From positions 5,848,001 through 5,912,000 of the forward strand of contig NZ_CP010945.1 in assembly GCF_000293885.2 (NCBI RefSeq): a stretch of DNA of 64,000 bases, written 5' to 3'. A program made the position numbers and the translations under genes. The notes under the pieces were generated by a model. It did no database searches. It had not been told where the DNA came from and saw only the letters and a program-made list of their open reading frames with translations. This stretch comes from Pseudomonas fluorescens NCIMB 11764. GTDB lineage: Bacteria > Pseudomonadota > Gammaproteobacteria > Pseudomonadales > Pseudomonadaceae. Below, piece by piece: positions 1 through 8,782 of this stretch (position 1 is its first letter; every line of letters starts with the position of its first letter).

Positions 1-1
1 G

Positions 2-394
2 TTGTTGACCGGGCAGACCCGTGACCGACGTTCTCCGGTGAAAGAATTCCAGAGCGGCAAGCGTCAGATCTTTCTGATCAGCTTGAAGGCAGGTGGTGTT
101 GGCCTGAACCTGACCGAAGCGGACACGGTGATTCACTACGACCCGTGGTGGAACCCGGCGACGGAAAACCAGGCGACTGACCGTGCGTACCGCATTGGCC
201 AGGAGAAACCGGTATTCGTCTACAAGATGATTGCCCGAGGCACGGTGGAAGAGAAGATTCAGCACCTGCAGAAAGAAAAATCCGACCTGGCGGCAGGCGT
301 GCTGGATGGGCGCAAGACCGGGGACTGGAAGTTGCAGAGCGATGATATTGAGGCCTTGTTTGCGCCGTTGCCGGAAAAGCTGGAGAAACGCTGA
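2..394 (+). CDS. SNF2/RapA-type DEAD/DEAH-box helicase, C-terminal end (5' partial)
   Basis: The gene enters from the left edge, so only the last 130 or so residues are present. They form the end of the second RecA-like lobe of a SNF2-family ATPase. Motif V is visible as GGVGLNL followed by YDPWWNP, and motif VI as [11 protein letters not shown], which carries the arginine finger. An acidic and basic tail follows (residues ~95-130). Proteins of this family use ATP hydrolysis to translocate on duplex DNA or remodel protein-nucleic acid complexes; the partner of this one cannot be told from the fragment. It is convergent with the next gene, with a hairpin in the 89-base gap. Confidence 0.9.
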   Translation: MLTGQTRDRRSPVKEFQSGKRQIFLISLKAGGVGLNLTEADTVIHYDPWWNPATENQATDRAYRIGQEKPVFVYKMIARGTVEEKIQHLQKEKSDLAAGVLDGRKTGDWKLQSDDIEALFAPLPEKLEKR

Positions 395-420
395 GATGGG
401 CGGCGCCTGGTGGATCGCCT

Positions 421-460
421 TCCTCGGAACGCCGCCCGGACCAAGCCGGTGTTCCGAGGA
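421..460. terminator. Hairpin between convergent genes, possible terminator
   Basis: A perfect 10-base inverted repeat (TCCTCGGAAC / GTTCCGAGGA) with a 20-base loop lies between the convergent helicase and shikimate dehydrogenase-like genes. No T-run follows on either strand, so intrinsic termination is only a possibility. Confidence 0.4.
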
Positions 461-483
461 AGGGGCCGACACAGCCGGAATGA

Positions 484-1302
484 TCAGCTTCGGGCAAACT
501 CCACCGCCTTCTGGAACTGCTCCTCCGTCGGGCGCACCCCGGTATAAAGCACAAACTGCTCCAGCGCCTGGATCGCGATCACTTCCAGCCCGGTAATCAC
601 TCGCTTGCCTTCGGCGCGACCGCGCACGATCAGCGGCGTTTCCGAGGGGATCGCCACCACGTCGAAGACAGTCTGCGCAGCCGCAATGACCTCCCCGTCA
701 AAGGCCAGTTGATCGGCCTCAGGCCCGCCCGTCATACCGATCGGCGTCACGTTGATCAGCATCTGCGGGCGTCGGGTGCCCAACTCGGCTTGCCACTCAT
801 AACCCAGTGACTCAGCCAGGGCACGCCCGGTGCGTTCGTTACGGGCGACGATCAGGCCGTTCTTGTAACCGCCATCGCGCAAGGCACTGGCCACCGCCTT
901 GGCCATGCCGCCGCTGCCGCGCAGGGCAAAGGTCGATTCCTTGGGCACCTGATGGGTGTCCAGCAATTGAGCGATGGCGATGTAATCGGTGTTGTAAGCC
1001 TTGAGGTGGCCATCGGTGTTGACGATGGTGTTGATCGACTGGATGGCGGCGGCGGACGTGTCCAGCTCATCGACCAGCGCAATACACGCTTCCTTGAACG
1101 GCATCGATACGCCACAACCGCGAATGCCCAGGGCGCGAATACCCGCGACGGCACCGGTCAGGTCCTGGCTGCGAAAGGCCTTGTAGTAGAAATTCAGACC
1201 CAGCTGTTCATACAAGTGATTGTGAAATCGCAGGCCAAAGTTCCCCGGGCGCCCCGACAGGGACATGCACAGCTGAGTGTCTTTGTTGGGGTTCATCTGC
1301 AT
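484..1302 (-). CDS. Shikimate 5-dehydrogenase-like protein (AroE family)
   Basis: This 272-residue protein matches the length of AroE-type NAD(P)-dependent shikimate or quinate dehydrogenases. The N-terminal substrate domain has the catalytic lysine in GVSMPFKEA (~residue 70) and the aspartate in YNTDYIA (~residue 105). The nucleotide-binding domain starts with a glycine-rich loop, LRGSGGMAKAV (~128), in place of the usual GAGGAARA. That variation, together with the lack of neighbouring aromatic-biosynthesis genes, suggests an accessory paralogue rather than the housekeeping AroE. The substrate may be quinate, shikimate or a related compound; this is inference. Confidence 0.8.
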   Translation of the reverse strand: MQMNPNKDTQLCMSLSGRPGNFGLRFHNHLYEQLGLNFYYKAFRSQDLTGAVAGIRALGIRGCGVSMPFKEACIALVDELDTSAAAIQSINTIVNTDGHLKAYNTDYIAIAQLLDTHQVPKESTFALRGSGGMAKAVASALRDGGYKNGLIVARNERTGRALAESLGYEWQAELGTRRPQMLINVTPIGMTGGPEADQLAFDGEVIAAAQTVFDVVAIPSETPLIVRGRAEGKRVITGLEVIAIQALEQFVLYTGVRPTEEQFQKAVEFARS

Positions 1303-1548
1303 GAAGAATCTCCTTCGGTAGCACTTTCAGATGGACGGGATTAGCCATTCCATCGAGATCTGATCGATCATATCGGCGTGCCTGCTCGTGGCAGCGCACG
1401 TGGGTAAGGAAGCCGGTACAGACCTTACACAAAATTTACCCAACGGCTGTGCTGATTTTCAAAAAAACGCTGTCTTAGAAGTATCCCCGCGACAATCCTT
1501 GGGTCTATTGCAGACGCAAGCGCCGGGTTGAAGAACCGAGGAATGATC

Positions 1549-1917
1549 ATGATCCGTAAAATTCCCACAGTGGCCTTGCTGATCGGTGCTCTTGCTATCG
1601 CAGGGCAGGCAGAGGCTGGCGGCGGTCACGGTTGGCAAGGTCCAGCGGTATTTGGCGCGATCGTTGGCTCGGCCATCGTCGGTTCGGCCATCATCAACAG
1701 CAACCGGCCCGTTTATGTCCAGCAGCAACCGGTTTACTACCAGCCGCAACCGGTGTACGTGCAGCAACCGCCACCGGTTTACTACCAGCCGGCGCCGGTC
1801 TACGTGCAACAACCGGTCTATTACGCCCCGCCACCGGTCTACTACGGTCCGCCCCGTGGCTATTACGGCCCGCCACGCGGTTATTACGGCCATCCCCATG
1901 GTTACGGCCGCTGGTAA
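1549..1917 (+). CDS. Small secreted Pro/Tyr/Gln-rich repeat protein
   Basis: About 122 residues. A signal peptide (MIRKIPTVALLIGALAIAG, cut near AEA) is followed by a short Gly/His stretch, a small hydrophobic segment (AIVGSAIVGSAI) and a low-complexity tail built from repeats of PVYYQP, PVYVQQ and later RGYYGPP. The ATG at 1549 is preferred over 1543 because AGGA at 1539-1542 sits six bases before it; 1543 directly abuts that site. Such tails resemble structural or surface-associated envelope proteins, but I recognise no family with a known role. The gene is followed by a terminator-like palindrome that encloses a REP pair. Confidence 0.75.
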   Translation: MIRKIPTVALLIGALAIAGQAEAGGGHGWQGPAVFGAIVGSAIVGSAIINSNRPVYVQQQPVYYQPQPVYVQQPPPVYYQPAPVYVQQPVYYAPPPVYYGPPRGYYGPPRGYYGHPHGYGRW

Positions 1918-1930
1918 CAGGCGCACAAGG

Positions 1931-2165
1931 CCCCGCTTTTATAGCGCAATGTCGTTCACTTAAGAGTGTCTTGAATCAAAGGAAACTTGTGGCGAGGGAG
2001 CTTGCTCCCGCTTGAGTGCGTAGCACTCACAAAACTCGGCAATAGTTGTCAGATTTTTGGGGCCGCTACGCAGCCCAGCGCGAGCAAGCTCGCTCGCCAC
2101 AAAGGTATGCACGATTCAAGAGCGCGCTTAAGTGAACAGCATTGCTTTTATAGCGGGGCTTTTTT
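1931..2165. repeat. Nested palindrome: REP pair inside the arms of a terminator-like inverted repeat
   Basis: The outer arms (1931-1976 and 2113-2159) are imperfect reverse complements sharing GTTCACTTAAG and CTTGAATC blocks, ending in CCCCGC / GCGGGG followed by a T-run (2160-2165). Inside them, 1988-2104 holds a REP doublet starting TGTGGCGAGGGAGCTTGCTC and ending GCGAGCAAGCTCGCTCGCCACA. The whole looks like a terminator for the gene ending at 1917 with a REPIN in its loop. Downstream, 2166-2362 holds no gene I can support. Confidence 0.7.
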
Positions 2166-2362
2166 ATGCCCGTTCGTCGGCGAAGGTCTGAAAAAATCTC
2201 GCCAAGGTCGCTATCGGGACAGTCCCGCCGGTTCAAGCGGGCAAGATTGACTCTTGAGCGCCCTTTCCCCGCGCAGGGGAACCGGTCATGTTTATGTCAT
2301 GTCAGGTCCGCAAGCTTGGATCTGTCCGTCAACAACAGGTTGATAACAACAAGGACGACCTC

Positions 2363-2557
2363 ATGCCCACGCAAAATCCGCACCGCGATATCAGCTTGTG
2401 CACTTCCAGCAAGGTGTACAACACCCTGACCGAACTCAAGCACCTGGAAGGCCATCGCAGCGCCAAGTTCTTATCGCTGCTGACCGAAAACCTGGTGCGC
2501 AAAGGCCTGCTTAACGAGCACGAAGTGGTCCACATGCTGGATTTGGTGGTCGACTGA
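2363..2557 (+). CDS. Small conserved hypothetical protein (64 aa)
   Basis: The ATG at 2363 has AAGGA seven bases upstream. The longer in-frame start at 2288 has no comparable site, so 64 residues is preferred. The protein has no signal peptide or membrane segment. It is predicted to be mostly helical, with a Cys near the start (ISLCTSSKVY) and a C-terminal segment HEVVHMLDLVVD. I do not recognise a domain. A role as a small cytoplasmic regulatory or accessory protein is possible but unsupported. Confidence 0.6.
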   Translation: MPTQNPHRDISLCTSSKVYNTLTELKHLEGHRSAKFLSLLTENLVRKGLLNEHEVVHMLDLVVD

Positions 2558-2669
2558 CGGACAGACGGTCGTTTGGGACCGCTAACGTCAATGACGACTA
2601 TCGAAAGCGTTGATTTCTCGTTCAAGCGCAAGATCCGTAAGGTAGCTCCATAGATTGATGGAGGTACTT

Positions 2670-2852
2670 ATGTCCCAGGTTCAGATCATGTCCGTTATCG
2701 GCAGCGCCGTTCCCGCCCCGCTCAGAGAGCTGGGATTGCTCGCCTGTTGGTATCTGGTGCAGGACGGCGAAGCGATCAGCGGTCCGCTCACCTCGCTTAA
2801 CGCCGCCAAGGCCCTGTCGCAGAGCCTCGACACCGGTCGACTCAGCGCCTAA
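2670..2852 (+). CDS. Small hypothetical protein (60 aa)
   Basis: The ATG at 2670 follows GGAGG (2660-2664) at good spacing. The 60-residue product is neutral, with no clear signal peptide. It contains LACWYLVQDGEAISGPL, reminiscent of GYF-2-like W-x-V-x-x-x-x-x-x-G-P sequences in which a tryptophan and a downstream GP pair recur. That resemblance is only suggestive. Its stop overlaps the end of the convergent AI-2E gene by four bases. Confidence 0.6.
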   Translation: MSQVQIMSVIGSAVPAPLRELGLLACWYLVQDGEAISGPLTSLNAAKALSQSLDTGRLSA

Positions 2853-3910
2853 GGCAGCTGTACCCGCGGTTTGGTTTCGATGAAAATCGCCCAGCTCGAC
2901 ATGAACAGTGCCGCGATCAGGGGCCCGATGACAAAGCCGTTGAGCCCGAAAATCGCCAGGCCGCCCAAGGTCGAGATGAGAATCAGATAGTCCGGCATCT
3001 TGGTGTCCTTGCCCACCAGGATCGGTCGCAGCACATTGTCCACCAGGCCGATCACGAACACGCCGAACAGCCCCAGCACCACGCCCTGCCAGATCGCTCC
3101 GGAGAACAGGAAAAACGCCGCCACCGGCGCCCAGACAATCCCCGCGCCCACCGCTGGCAACAGCGATAGAAACGCCATCAACACCGCCCAGAGCAAAGCG
3201 CTCGGGATGTCGAGAAACCAGAAAATCAAACCGCCCAAGGCGCCCTGCGTAATGGCCACCAGCAGGTTGCCTTTCACCGTGGCGCGCACCACGCGGTTGA
3301 ACTTGAGCTGCAAGCGGCGTTTCTGGTGTTCCTCCAGCGGCACGGCAGCGCGAACCTTGCGTGCAAGCTCTGCGCCGTCGCGCAAAAAGAAGAACAGCAA
3401 GTAGAGCATGATGAAAAAACCCACCACGAAATCAAACGTACCCTGCCCGAAACTGAACACCTGCGTGGCGACAAACTCGTTGCCCGTCACCGCACTCTTG
3501 ATGATTTTTTCCCGCAGCCCGTCCAGCTCACCGACCCCGGCCCGATCGAGCAAGTGCTGAAAGTACGGCGGCAGGCTGTGTTTGAAATGCGTCACGTACC
3601 CTGCGATGTCCAGCTCGCCGCTTTCGATGCTTTTGTACAGCGTGGCCCCCTCTTGCACCAGCAGGATACTGAGGATGATCACCGGCAGAATAGCGATGAT
3701 CAGGCAGATGCTCAGGGTGAGCAGCGACGTCACGTTGCGTTGCCAGCCAAACTTCAGTTGCAGGCGACGCTGCAGCGGTGCGAAGAGGATGCCGAGGATC
3801 ACCGCCCAGAACACCGCGCCGTAGAACGGCAGCAGAATCCAGATAAACGCCGCCGTCACCAGCCCAAGCAGAATCACCAGTGATTTGTTTTTTACCGTCT
3901 CTTCGTTCAT
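2849..3910 (-). CDS. AI-2E family transporter (PerM/YdiK-like membrane protein)
   Basis: At 353 residues this has the usual length and topology of the family. Two hydrophobic segments start at ~residue 10, a third at ~70-90 and then come a long soluble stretch (~90-150) and the C-terminal helical bundle with several membrane segments. The family includes TqsA, which affects autoinducer-2 export, and Na+/H+ antiporters and general permeases of unknown substrate. Nothing here identifies the substrate. It stands alone, convergent with the preceding small gene and divergent from trhP. Confidence 0.85.
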   Translation of the reverse strand: MNEETVKNKSLVILLGLVTAAFIWILLPFYGAVFWAVILGILFAPLQRRLQLKFGWQRNVTSLLTLSICLIIAILPVIILSILLVQEGATLYKSIESGELDIAGYVTHFKHSLPPYFQHLLDRAGVGELDGLREKIIKSAVTGNEFVATQVFSFGQGTFDFVVGFFIMLYLLFFFLRDGAELARKVRAAVPLEEHQKRRLQLKFNRVVRATVKGNLLVAITQGALGGLIFWFLDIPSALLWAVLMAFLSLLPAVGAGIVWAPVAAFFLFSGAIWQGVVLGLFGVFVIGLVDNVLRPILVGKDTKMPDYLILISTLGGLAIFGLNGFVIGPLIAALFMSSWAIFIETKPRVQLP

Positions 3911-4073
3911 GTCCGATCCATGTCAGTCCGCAGGGACGCAATGTCGCGTCCTGATGCTTAGTCCGCCACGGTTCGCGCGAGTGCCATCCGCTTGTTCATC
4001 AAGCATAGATCCAGATCAATGAAACCTGTGGGCAAGCCGATTACCCTCGCGGTCTTTTGCGATCGACCCGCCC

Positions 4074-5399
4074 ATGACCCTCGCCACGCCTGAACTGCTC
4101 GCCCCCGCCGGCACCCTGAAAAACATGCGATACGCCTTCGCCTATGGTGCCGATGCGGTGTACGCCGGCCAGCCGCGCTACAGCCTGCGGGTGCGCAACA
4201 ACGAATTCGATCACGCCAACCTCGCGCTCGGCATTCGCGAAGCCCAGGCCCAGGGCAAGCGTTTCTACGTGGTGGTGAACATCGCCCCGCACAACGCCAA
4301 GCTCAAAACCTTTCTCAAGGACCTCCAACCGGTGATCGCCATGGCACCGGACGCGCTGATCATGTCCGACCCCGGCCTGATCATGCTGGTGCGCCGGCAC
4401 TTCCCGCAGATGCCGATTCACCTGTCAGTGCAGGCCAACACGGTGAACTGGGCGAGCGTCGAGTTCTGGCAGCAACAAGGCTTGAGCCGGATCATCCTGT
4501 CGCGTGAGCTGTCTCTGGAAGAAATCGCCGAAATCCGCCAGCAAGTGCCCGCCATGGAACTCGAAGTGTTCGTTCACGGCGCACTGTGCATGGCCTATTC
4601 CGGACGCTGCCTGCTGTCGGGCTACATGAACAAACGCGATGCCAATCAGGGCAGTTGCACCAACGCCTGTCGCTGGAAGTACACCGCGCAAGAAGCCACG
4701 GAAAACCAGCTCGGCGAAATCGTGCAGACGTTCCAGCCCGAACCGACGCTGGGGATTGGCGCACCCACCGATCAGGTGTTCCTGTTGCAGGAAGCCAATC
4801 GTCCGGACGAACTGATGCCGGCGTTCGAGGACGAACACGGCACCTACATCATGAATGCCAAGGACCTGCGCGCCGTGCAGCATGTCGAGCGTCTGACGCA
4901 GATGGGCGTGCACTCATTGAAAATCGAAGGCCGGACCAAATCCCATTTCTATTGCGCGCGGACCACTCAGGTGTATCGCCGGGCAATCGACGATGCGGTG
5001 GCCGGTCGTGAGTTTGACCGCGGCCTGATGACCGATCTGGAATCCCTCGCCCAGCGCGGTTACACCGAAGGTTTTCTGCGTCGCCATGTGCATGACGAAT
5101 ACCAGAACTATCAGCATGGCAGCTCGGTGTCGGAACGGCAGCAGTTTGTCGGTGAGCTGACCGGCGAGCGGCGTGACCGCTTGGCGGAGGTCAAGGTGAA
5201 GAACCGGTTTGGCCTGGGCGACCACATGGAACTGATGACGCCCAAGGGCAACTTCCACTTCGATCTGCATCAGTTGCAGAACGTCAAAGGCGAGGCCATC
5301 GACGTGGCGCCGGGGGACGGGCACACGGTGTACCTGCCAATTCCGGATGCGGTGGATTTGCGGTTCGGGTTGTTGATGCGGGATGTAGGTATGAAGTAG
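4074..5399 (+). CDS. trhP: Peptidase U32 family tRNA hydroxylation protein TrhP (YegQ)
   Basis: The 441-residue protein begins with the family signature ELLAPAGTLKNMRYAFAYGA and has the central U32 motif EVFVHGALCMAYSGRCLLSG, with cysteines in that motif and in GSCTNACRW. In Escherichia coli TrhP (YegQ) works with prephenate-derived chemistry in hydroxylating U34 of tRNAs to ho5U, the precursor of cmo5U. The length and motif order fit the full TrhP type, including the C-terminal domain (LMTPKGNFHFDL). It is monocistronic here and is followed by a REP pair. Confidence 0.9.
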   Translation: MTLATPELLAPAGTLKNMRYAFAYGADAVYAGQPRYSLRVRNNEFDHANLALGIREAQAQGKRFYVVVNIAPHNAKLKTFLKDLQPVIAMAPDALIMSDPGLIMLVRRHFPQMPIHLSVQANTVNWASVEFWQQQGLSRIILSRELSLEEIAEIRQQVPAMELEVFVHGALCMAYSGRCLLSGYMNKRDANQGSCTNACRWKYTAQEATENQLGEIVQTFQPEPTLGIGAPTDQVFLLQEANRPDELMPAFEDEHGTYIMNAKDLRAVQHVERLTQMGVHSLKIEGRTKSHFYCARTTQVYRRAIDDAVAGREFDRGLMTDLESLAQRGYTEGFLRRHVHDEYQNYQHGSSVSERQQFVGELTGERRDRLAEVKVKNRFGLGDHMELMTPKGNFHFDLHQLQNVKGEAIDVAPGDGHTVYLPIPDAVDLRFGLLMRDVGMK

Positions 5400-5419
5400 C
5401 CCGGTAGTCCTGATAAAAC

Positions 5420-5552
5420 CTGTGGCGAGGGCGCTTGCTCCCGCTCGAGCGCGAAGCGTTCGTCAAGGGTGATCAGTGTTCAACCTGAAGAAATCCATGT
5501 TCTGGTTTGGGGGTACTTCGCACCCAGCGGGAGCAAGCGCCCTCGCCACAAA
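5420..5552. repeat. REP doublet (GTGGCGAGGGCGCTTGCTC family)
   Basis: Inverted copies TGTGGCGAGGGCGCTTGCTCC (left) and GGAGCAAGCGCCCTCGCCACA (right) are separated by about 90 bases, forming a REPIN between trhP and the convergent LysR gene. Confidence 0.85.
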
Positions 5553-5574
5553 GTCCCCTGTTTCACAATGTCGT

Positions 5575-6438
5575 CTACGCGAACTCCTCCCGCAACATCG
5601 CCACAAATGCCTCTCTCGCCGGGTGCACCCCGGCGTTTTCGTGCCAGTAAAACAGGTTGTCGATGGCCGTCAGCTCAGGGAATTCGTACCCCGCACATCC
5701 GGCGCCCTTGGCGTTCTGATCGAACACACCTTTAGGCACCAGCGCGACACCCGCCCCTGCGCTGACGCAACCGACAATCGCGCCATAACTGGCCAGGCTG
5801 ACAATCGGCAGCGCCTGCCCCTGACGCAACAACCAATGCTCCAGCGCCGCGCGGTATGGGCAGCCCTGCGGCCACATGAACACGGTTTTGTCCTGCAAAT
5901 CGGCAATGTCACGCACCGGCCCCAGGGACGTCGAGGCGATCAGCAGCAGCTCCTCGCGGTACATCGGCGTGCGTTTGAGGTGCGCACGCTCGACATCCAC
6001 CGCGACGATCGCGCCGTCGAGCCGGTGGCTGACAGTGTCATCGAGCAATTGGCCCCAGGTGCCGGTGGTCAGTTCCAGCGCCACCGCCGGGTAGCGCTTG
6101 TGGAACTTGGCGAGCAAGCGCGGCAAGCGCCCGGTGGCCGAGGATTCGATGGCGCCGATGCGCAGCGGGCCAGAGGGCTCGGCCGCGGGATCGACCGCGC
6201 GTTTGGCCTCCGCCGTGAGCGCGAGAATCTTCGAGGCATAGGCCAGAAACGTCTGTCCCGACGGGCTGATGCGCAATCCCCGGCCTTCCCGTAGAAACAG
6301 CGCGACGCCCAATTCCGCCTCCAGCGCCTTGATCCGTGCCGTGATGTTCGACGGCACGCAATGCAGCAACTCGGCCGCACGGGCGATGCTGCCGACGTCG
6401 GCAACGGTCTTGAACATGCGAATCTGCGCGAGCTCCAT
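5575..6438 (-). CDS. LysR family transcriptional regulator
   Basis: This is a 287-residue LTTR. The winged helix-turn-helix covers residues ~1-60, with the usual pattern SIARAAELLHCVPSNITARI then ALEAELG, and a periplasmic-binding-protein-like effector domain covers ~90-280. It is similar in style to the PtrR/CysB-like group in which LHCVPSNIT replaces LNxSQPAVS. It is divergent from the EamA transporter at 6535 with only 96 bases between start codons, so it most likely controls that gene and itself. The effector is unknown. Confidence 0.88.
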   Translation of the reverse strand: MELAQIRMFKTVADVGSIARAAELLHCVPSNITARIKALEAELGVALFLREGRGLRISPSGQTFLAYASKILALTAEAKRAVDPAAEPSGPLRIGAIESSATGRLPRLLAKFHKRYPAVALELTTGTWGQLLDDTVSHRLDGAIVAVDVERAHLKRTPMYREELLLIASTSLGPVRDIADLQDKTVFMWPQGCPYRAALEHWLLRQGQALPIVSLASYGAIVGCVSAGAGVALVPKGVFDQNAKGAGCAGYEFPELTAIDNLFYWHENAGVHPAREAFVAMLREEFA

Positions 6439-6534
6439 ACATCACCCAAAGTGAACAGTTTGCGCAGTATAAGTCAGTTGTGGCGAATGGTTGGAGTTCT
6501 GATACTCGATGCATCTGTCCACAGGTGCTCGACC

Positions 6535-7440
6535 ATGCAAACGCAAACTCATCCTTCGCCCTTCAAAATCATTCTGGCCATGGCGTTTGTCGTGGCCTGC
6601 TGGGGTTATTCCCCGACCGGCATTCACATCGGCCTGCAAGCCTATGACCCAGGGCATCTGGCGCTGCTGCGGTTCCTGGTGGCGTCTGTGTTCATGGCGC
6701 TGGTCGCGCTGGTCAACGGCATCAGCCTGCCCAACCTGCGTGATTTGCCGCTGCTGTTCGGCCTCGGTTTTTTTGCCGTGAGCCTGCATCACGTGGCGAT
6801 CAATTTCGGCCAGCAAGGTGTCAGCGCCGGCGCGTCCAGCGTGCTGGCGCAAACAACGCCACTGTTCAGCACGCTGCTGGCGCGCTTCGTGTTCAAGGAC
6901 CACGTGAGCGCCTGGCGTTGGGGTTGTGTTTTTCTGGGGCTGGTCGGCGTAGTGATCGTGGTCGCCGGGGATCGCGGGGTGGGCAGCATCGACGCCCACG
7001 GCTTGTTGATCCTGCTGGCGGCGGTGTCCTGGAGCTTTTACTTCGCGTTGCAGAAACACCACTCCGGGCGCTACGACGGACTGACGCTGGTTTGCTACAC
7101 GGTGTGGTCGGGAACGGCGTTGTTGCTGGTGTACCTGCCGGGGTTGGCGGCGCAAGTGGTCAACGCACCGATGCATGTACAACTGGCGGTGATGGCGCTG
7201 GGGGTGTTTCCAAGTGCGCTCGCGTACCTGGCCTGGGCGTTTGTGTTGGCTCACGTTGATTTGAGCCGGGCGACGATGACCTTGTATCTGGTGCCGCCGA
7301 CGGCGATGGCGATGGCCTCGTTTGCGCTGGGCGAGCGGCCGACGTTGATGATTGTCGTGGGGGGCATCGTGGTGTTGGTGAGTGTGTTGGCGTTGAATCT
7401 GGAGCGGCGGTGGGTAGTGATTCGGGCGGCGGAGGTTTGA
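6535..7440 (+). CDS. DMT superfamily transporter (EamA family)
   Basis: The 301-residue protein has ten predicted membrane helices arranged as two EamA repeats. The first starts at IILAMAFVVACWGYSP (residues ~10-25), the second near HGLLILLAAVSWSFYFAL (~155), and each repeat has a Pro/Thr-containing signature. The ATG at 6535 is preferred (AGGTG eight bases upstream) because it removes a non-hydrophobic extension. These proteins export or exchange small metabolites such as amino acids; the substrate is unknown. The adjacent divergent LysR gene is the likely regulator. Confidence 0.87.
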   Translation: MQTQTHPSPFKIILAMAFVVACWGYSPTGIHIGLQAYDPGHLALLRFLVASVFMALVALVNGISLPNLRDLPLLFGLGFFAVSLHHVAINFGQQGVSAGASSVLAQTTPLFSTLLARFVFKDHVSAWRWGCVFLGLVGVVIVVAGDRGVGSIDAHGLLILLAAVSWSFYFALQKHHSGRYDGLTLVCYTVWSGTALLLVYLPGLAAQVVNAPMHVQLAVMALGVFPSALAYLAWAFVLAHVDLSRATMTLYLVPPTAMAMASFALGERPTLMIVVGGIVVLVSVLALNLERRWVVIRAAEV

Positions 7441-7470
7441 TTGGGGATTTGTGGTGATGCGTCTGGCGTC

Positions 7471-7547
7471 ATCGCGAGCAGGCTCGCTCCCACATTGACC
7501 TCACCAACACTGAAGATCCCCTGTGGGAGCGAGCCTGCTCGCGATGA
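7471..7547. repeat. REP doublet (ATCGCGAGCAGGCTCGCTCC family)
   Basis: Facing copies of CATCGCGAGCAGGCTCGCTC and GAGCGAGCCTGCTCGCGATG are separated by about 37 bases. This is a second REP family, different from the GTGGCGAGG type. Confidence 0.85.
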
Positions 7548-7574
7548 ACGATGACATGGCCAACCGGCCAGGCA

Positions 7575-7602
7575 CAAAAAACCCGGCACACTGGCCGGGT
7601 TC
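7575..7602 (-). terminator. Rho-independent terminator
   Basis: On the minus strand AACCCGGC, a short loop and GCCGGGTT are followed by a T-run, directly after the stop of the small gene at 7606. Confidence 0.8.
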
Positions 7603-7605
7603 TGT

Positions 7606-7767
7606 TCAGCGCCTGTCATCGGACAGCGGCGTGGGTTCATCCGGCGGAGGCACGTCCTCCTCCGCGGCGGGGTCCATCCAGTCTTCAGGTCGGTCAGGCT
7701 CTGCGGCGGCCGGGTCCCGCGCAGGGTCCATGCCAGGTGGAGCATCGTGATCCATTGGGTTAGCCAT
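7606..7767 (-). CDS. Small Pro/Asp-rich acidic protein (53 aa)
   Basis: The ATG at 7767 follows GAGGTG at four bases' spacing, and an intrinsic terminator follows the stop. Both support a real gene although it is short. The product is strongly acidic and rich in Pro, Asp and Ala (DHDAPPGMDPARDP), with no predicted fold, signal peptide or membrane segment, so it is probably disordered. I do not recognise a function. Confidence 0.6.
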   Translation of the reverse strand: MANPMDHDAPPGMDPARDPAAAEPDRPEDWMDPAAEEDVPPPDEPTPLSDDRR

Positions 7768-7856
7768 GGCGCACCTCATTGGTGAGGTCCAGCAAATCTG
7801 GGCCGTATTCGTTGGAAGCAAGCGCGCGAACGGCGTGCTATCGAATAGACAGACGG

Positions 7857-8573
7857 CTAGTCGCGATCCGCCAAAAACCGGTCCCGACTGTTGGTCAGGT
7901 GCAGCCACATGGCCGCCCGCGCCGCGTCCGCGTCCTGGCGTTTGATGGCGTTGAGAATCGCCTCGTGCTCAAGGTTGGCAAGGTGCCCGAGCTTGCTCAA
8001 ATCCGCCGCGCCACGCTCGGCGGCATTGACCCGGGTCCGGGGAATCATGGCGCTGCCCAGGTGCTGCATGATTTCGGTGAAGCAGACGTTGCCGGTGGCT
8101 TCCGCGATCAGCAGGTGAAAACGCTTGTCGGCTTCGACGCAGCTGTCGTTGTTGGCGAGCAGGCTTTGATAGTCATCCAGCGCTTCGCGCATTTGCGCCA
8201 GTTGCTGATCCGTGCGACGCATGGCCGCCAACGCGGCGGCCTGGGTTTCGAGGCCCATGCGCAACTCCAGAATGCTGCGCACCCCCAGCGCCGTATCGAC
8301 ATTCAGTCGCAGCCCCTGCTCCGGCGCACGCTCGATCACGAACGTGCCGATGCCGTGCCGGGTTTCCACCAGGCCGGACGCCTGCAATTTCGAGATCGCC
8401 TCGCGTACCACCGTGCGACTGACGCCGTGCTCCAGAACGATCGTGTTCTCCGAGGGAAGTTTGTCCCCCGGCAACATCTGGCCCAGCAGAATGCTCTGGG
8501 TCAGTTTCGCGACCAGGTCGTGGGCCAGGTTGTGTGTGCGCTTGCGGGCAGGCGCGTCGAGGTCTTCTTGCAT
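7857..8573 (-). CDS. FadR-subfamily GntR regulator, probable glucarate-utilisation repressor
   Basis: About 238 residues from ATG 8573; starts at 8582 or 8621 remain possible. The N-terminal winged helix has the GntR pattern LPSENTIVLEHGVSRTVVREA followed by LQASGLVETRHGIGTFV. The C-terminal FCD domain (~100-235) carries the usual Asp and His metal-binding positions, including the DKRFHLLIAEATGN segment. It is divergent from the glucarate transporter-dehydratase operon. Two TTGTATGA-type sites lie in the shared intergenic region, so it is inferred to repress that operon and itself, released by a sugar acid. Confidence 0.88.
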   Translation of the reverse strand: MQEDLDAPARKRTHNLAHDLVAKLTQSILLGQMLPGDKLPSENTIVLEHGVSRTVVREAISKLQASGLVETRHGIGTFVIERAPEQGLRLNVDTALGVRSILELRMGLETQAAALAAMRRTDQQLAQMREALDDYQSLLANNDSCVEADKRFHLLIAEATGNVCFTEIMQHLGSAMIPRTRVNAAERGAADLSKLGHLANLEHEAILNAIKRQDADAARAAMWLHLTNSRDRFLADRD

Positions 8574-8649
8574 GGCGGTCATCCGAGAGCAGAGCTGACG
8601 GAATCGTAGCACCGCGATCAAGTGAAAGCCCCAAAAAATACCGCCCTAC

Positions 8650-8660
8650 TTGTATGACAA
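8650..8660. promoter_or_regulatory. Candidate GntR/FCD operator
   Basis: TTGTATGACAA matches the FadR-subfamily consensus TNGTNNNACNA and is an imperfect palindrome. It lies about 77 bases upstream of the regulator start. Confidence 0.55.
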
Positions 8661-8782
8661 CACTCAACAACGGCAGCAAATCCAGCTCAAAAAGACCGAC
8701 TCACAACCAGCCACCACCACAAAAATTTCGAGATAACAGCCATTTTATTGGACATTACAGCTTGCAGAATAAAAAAACGCAG

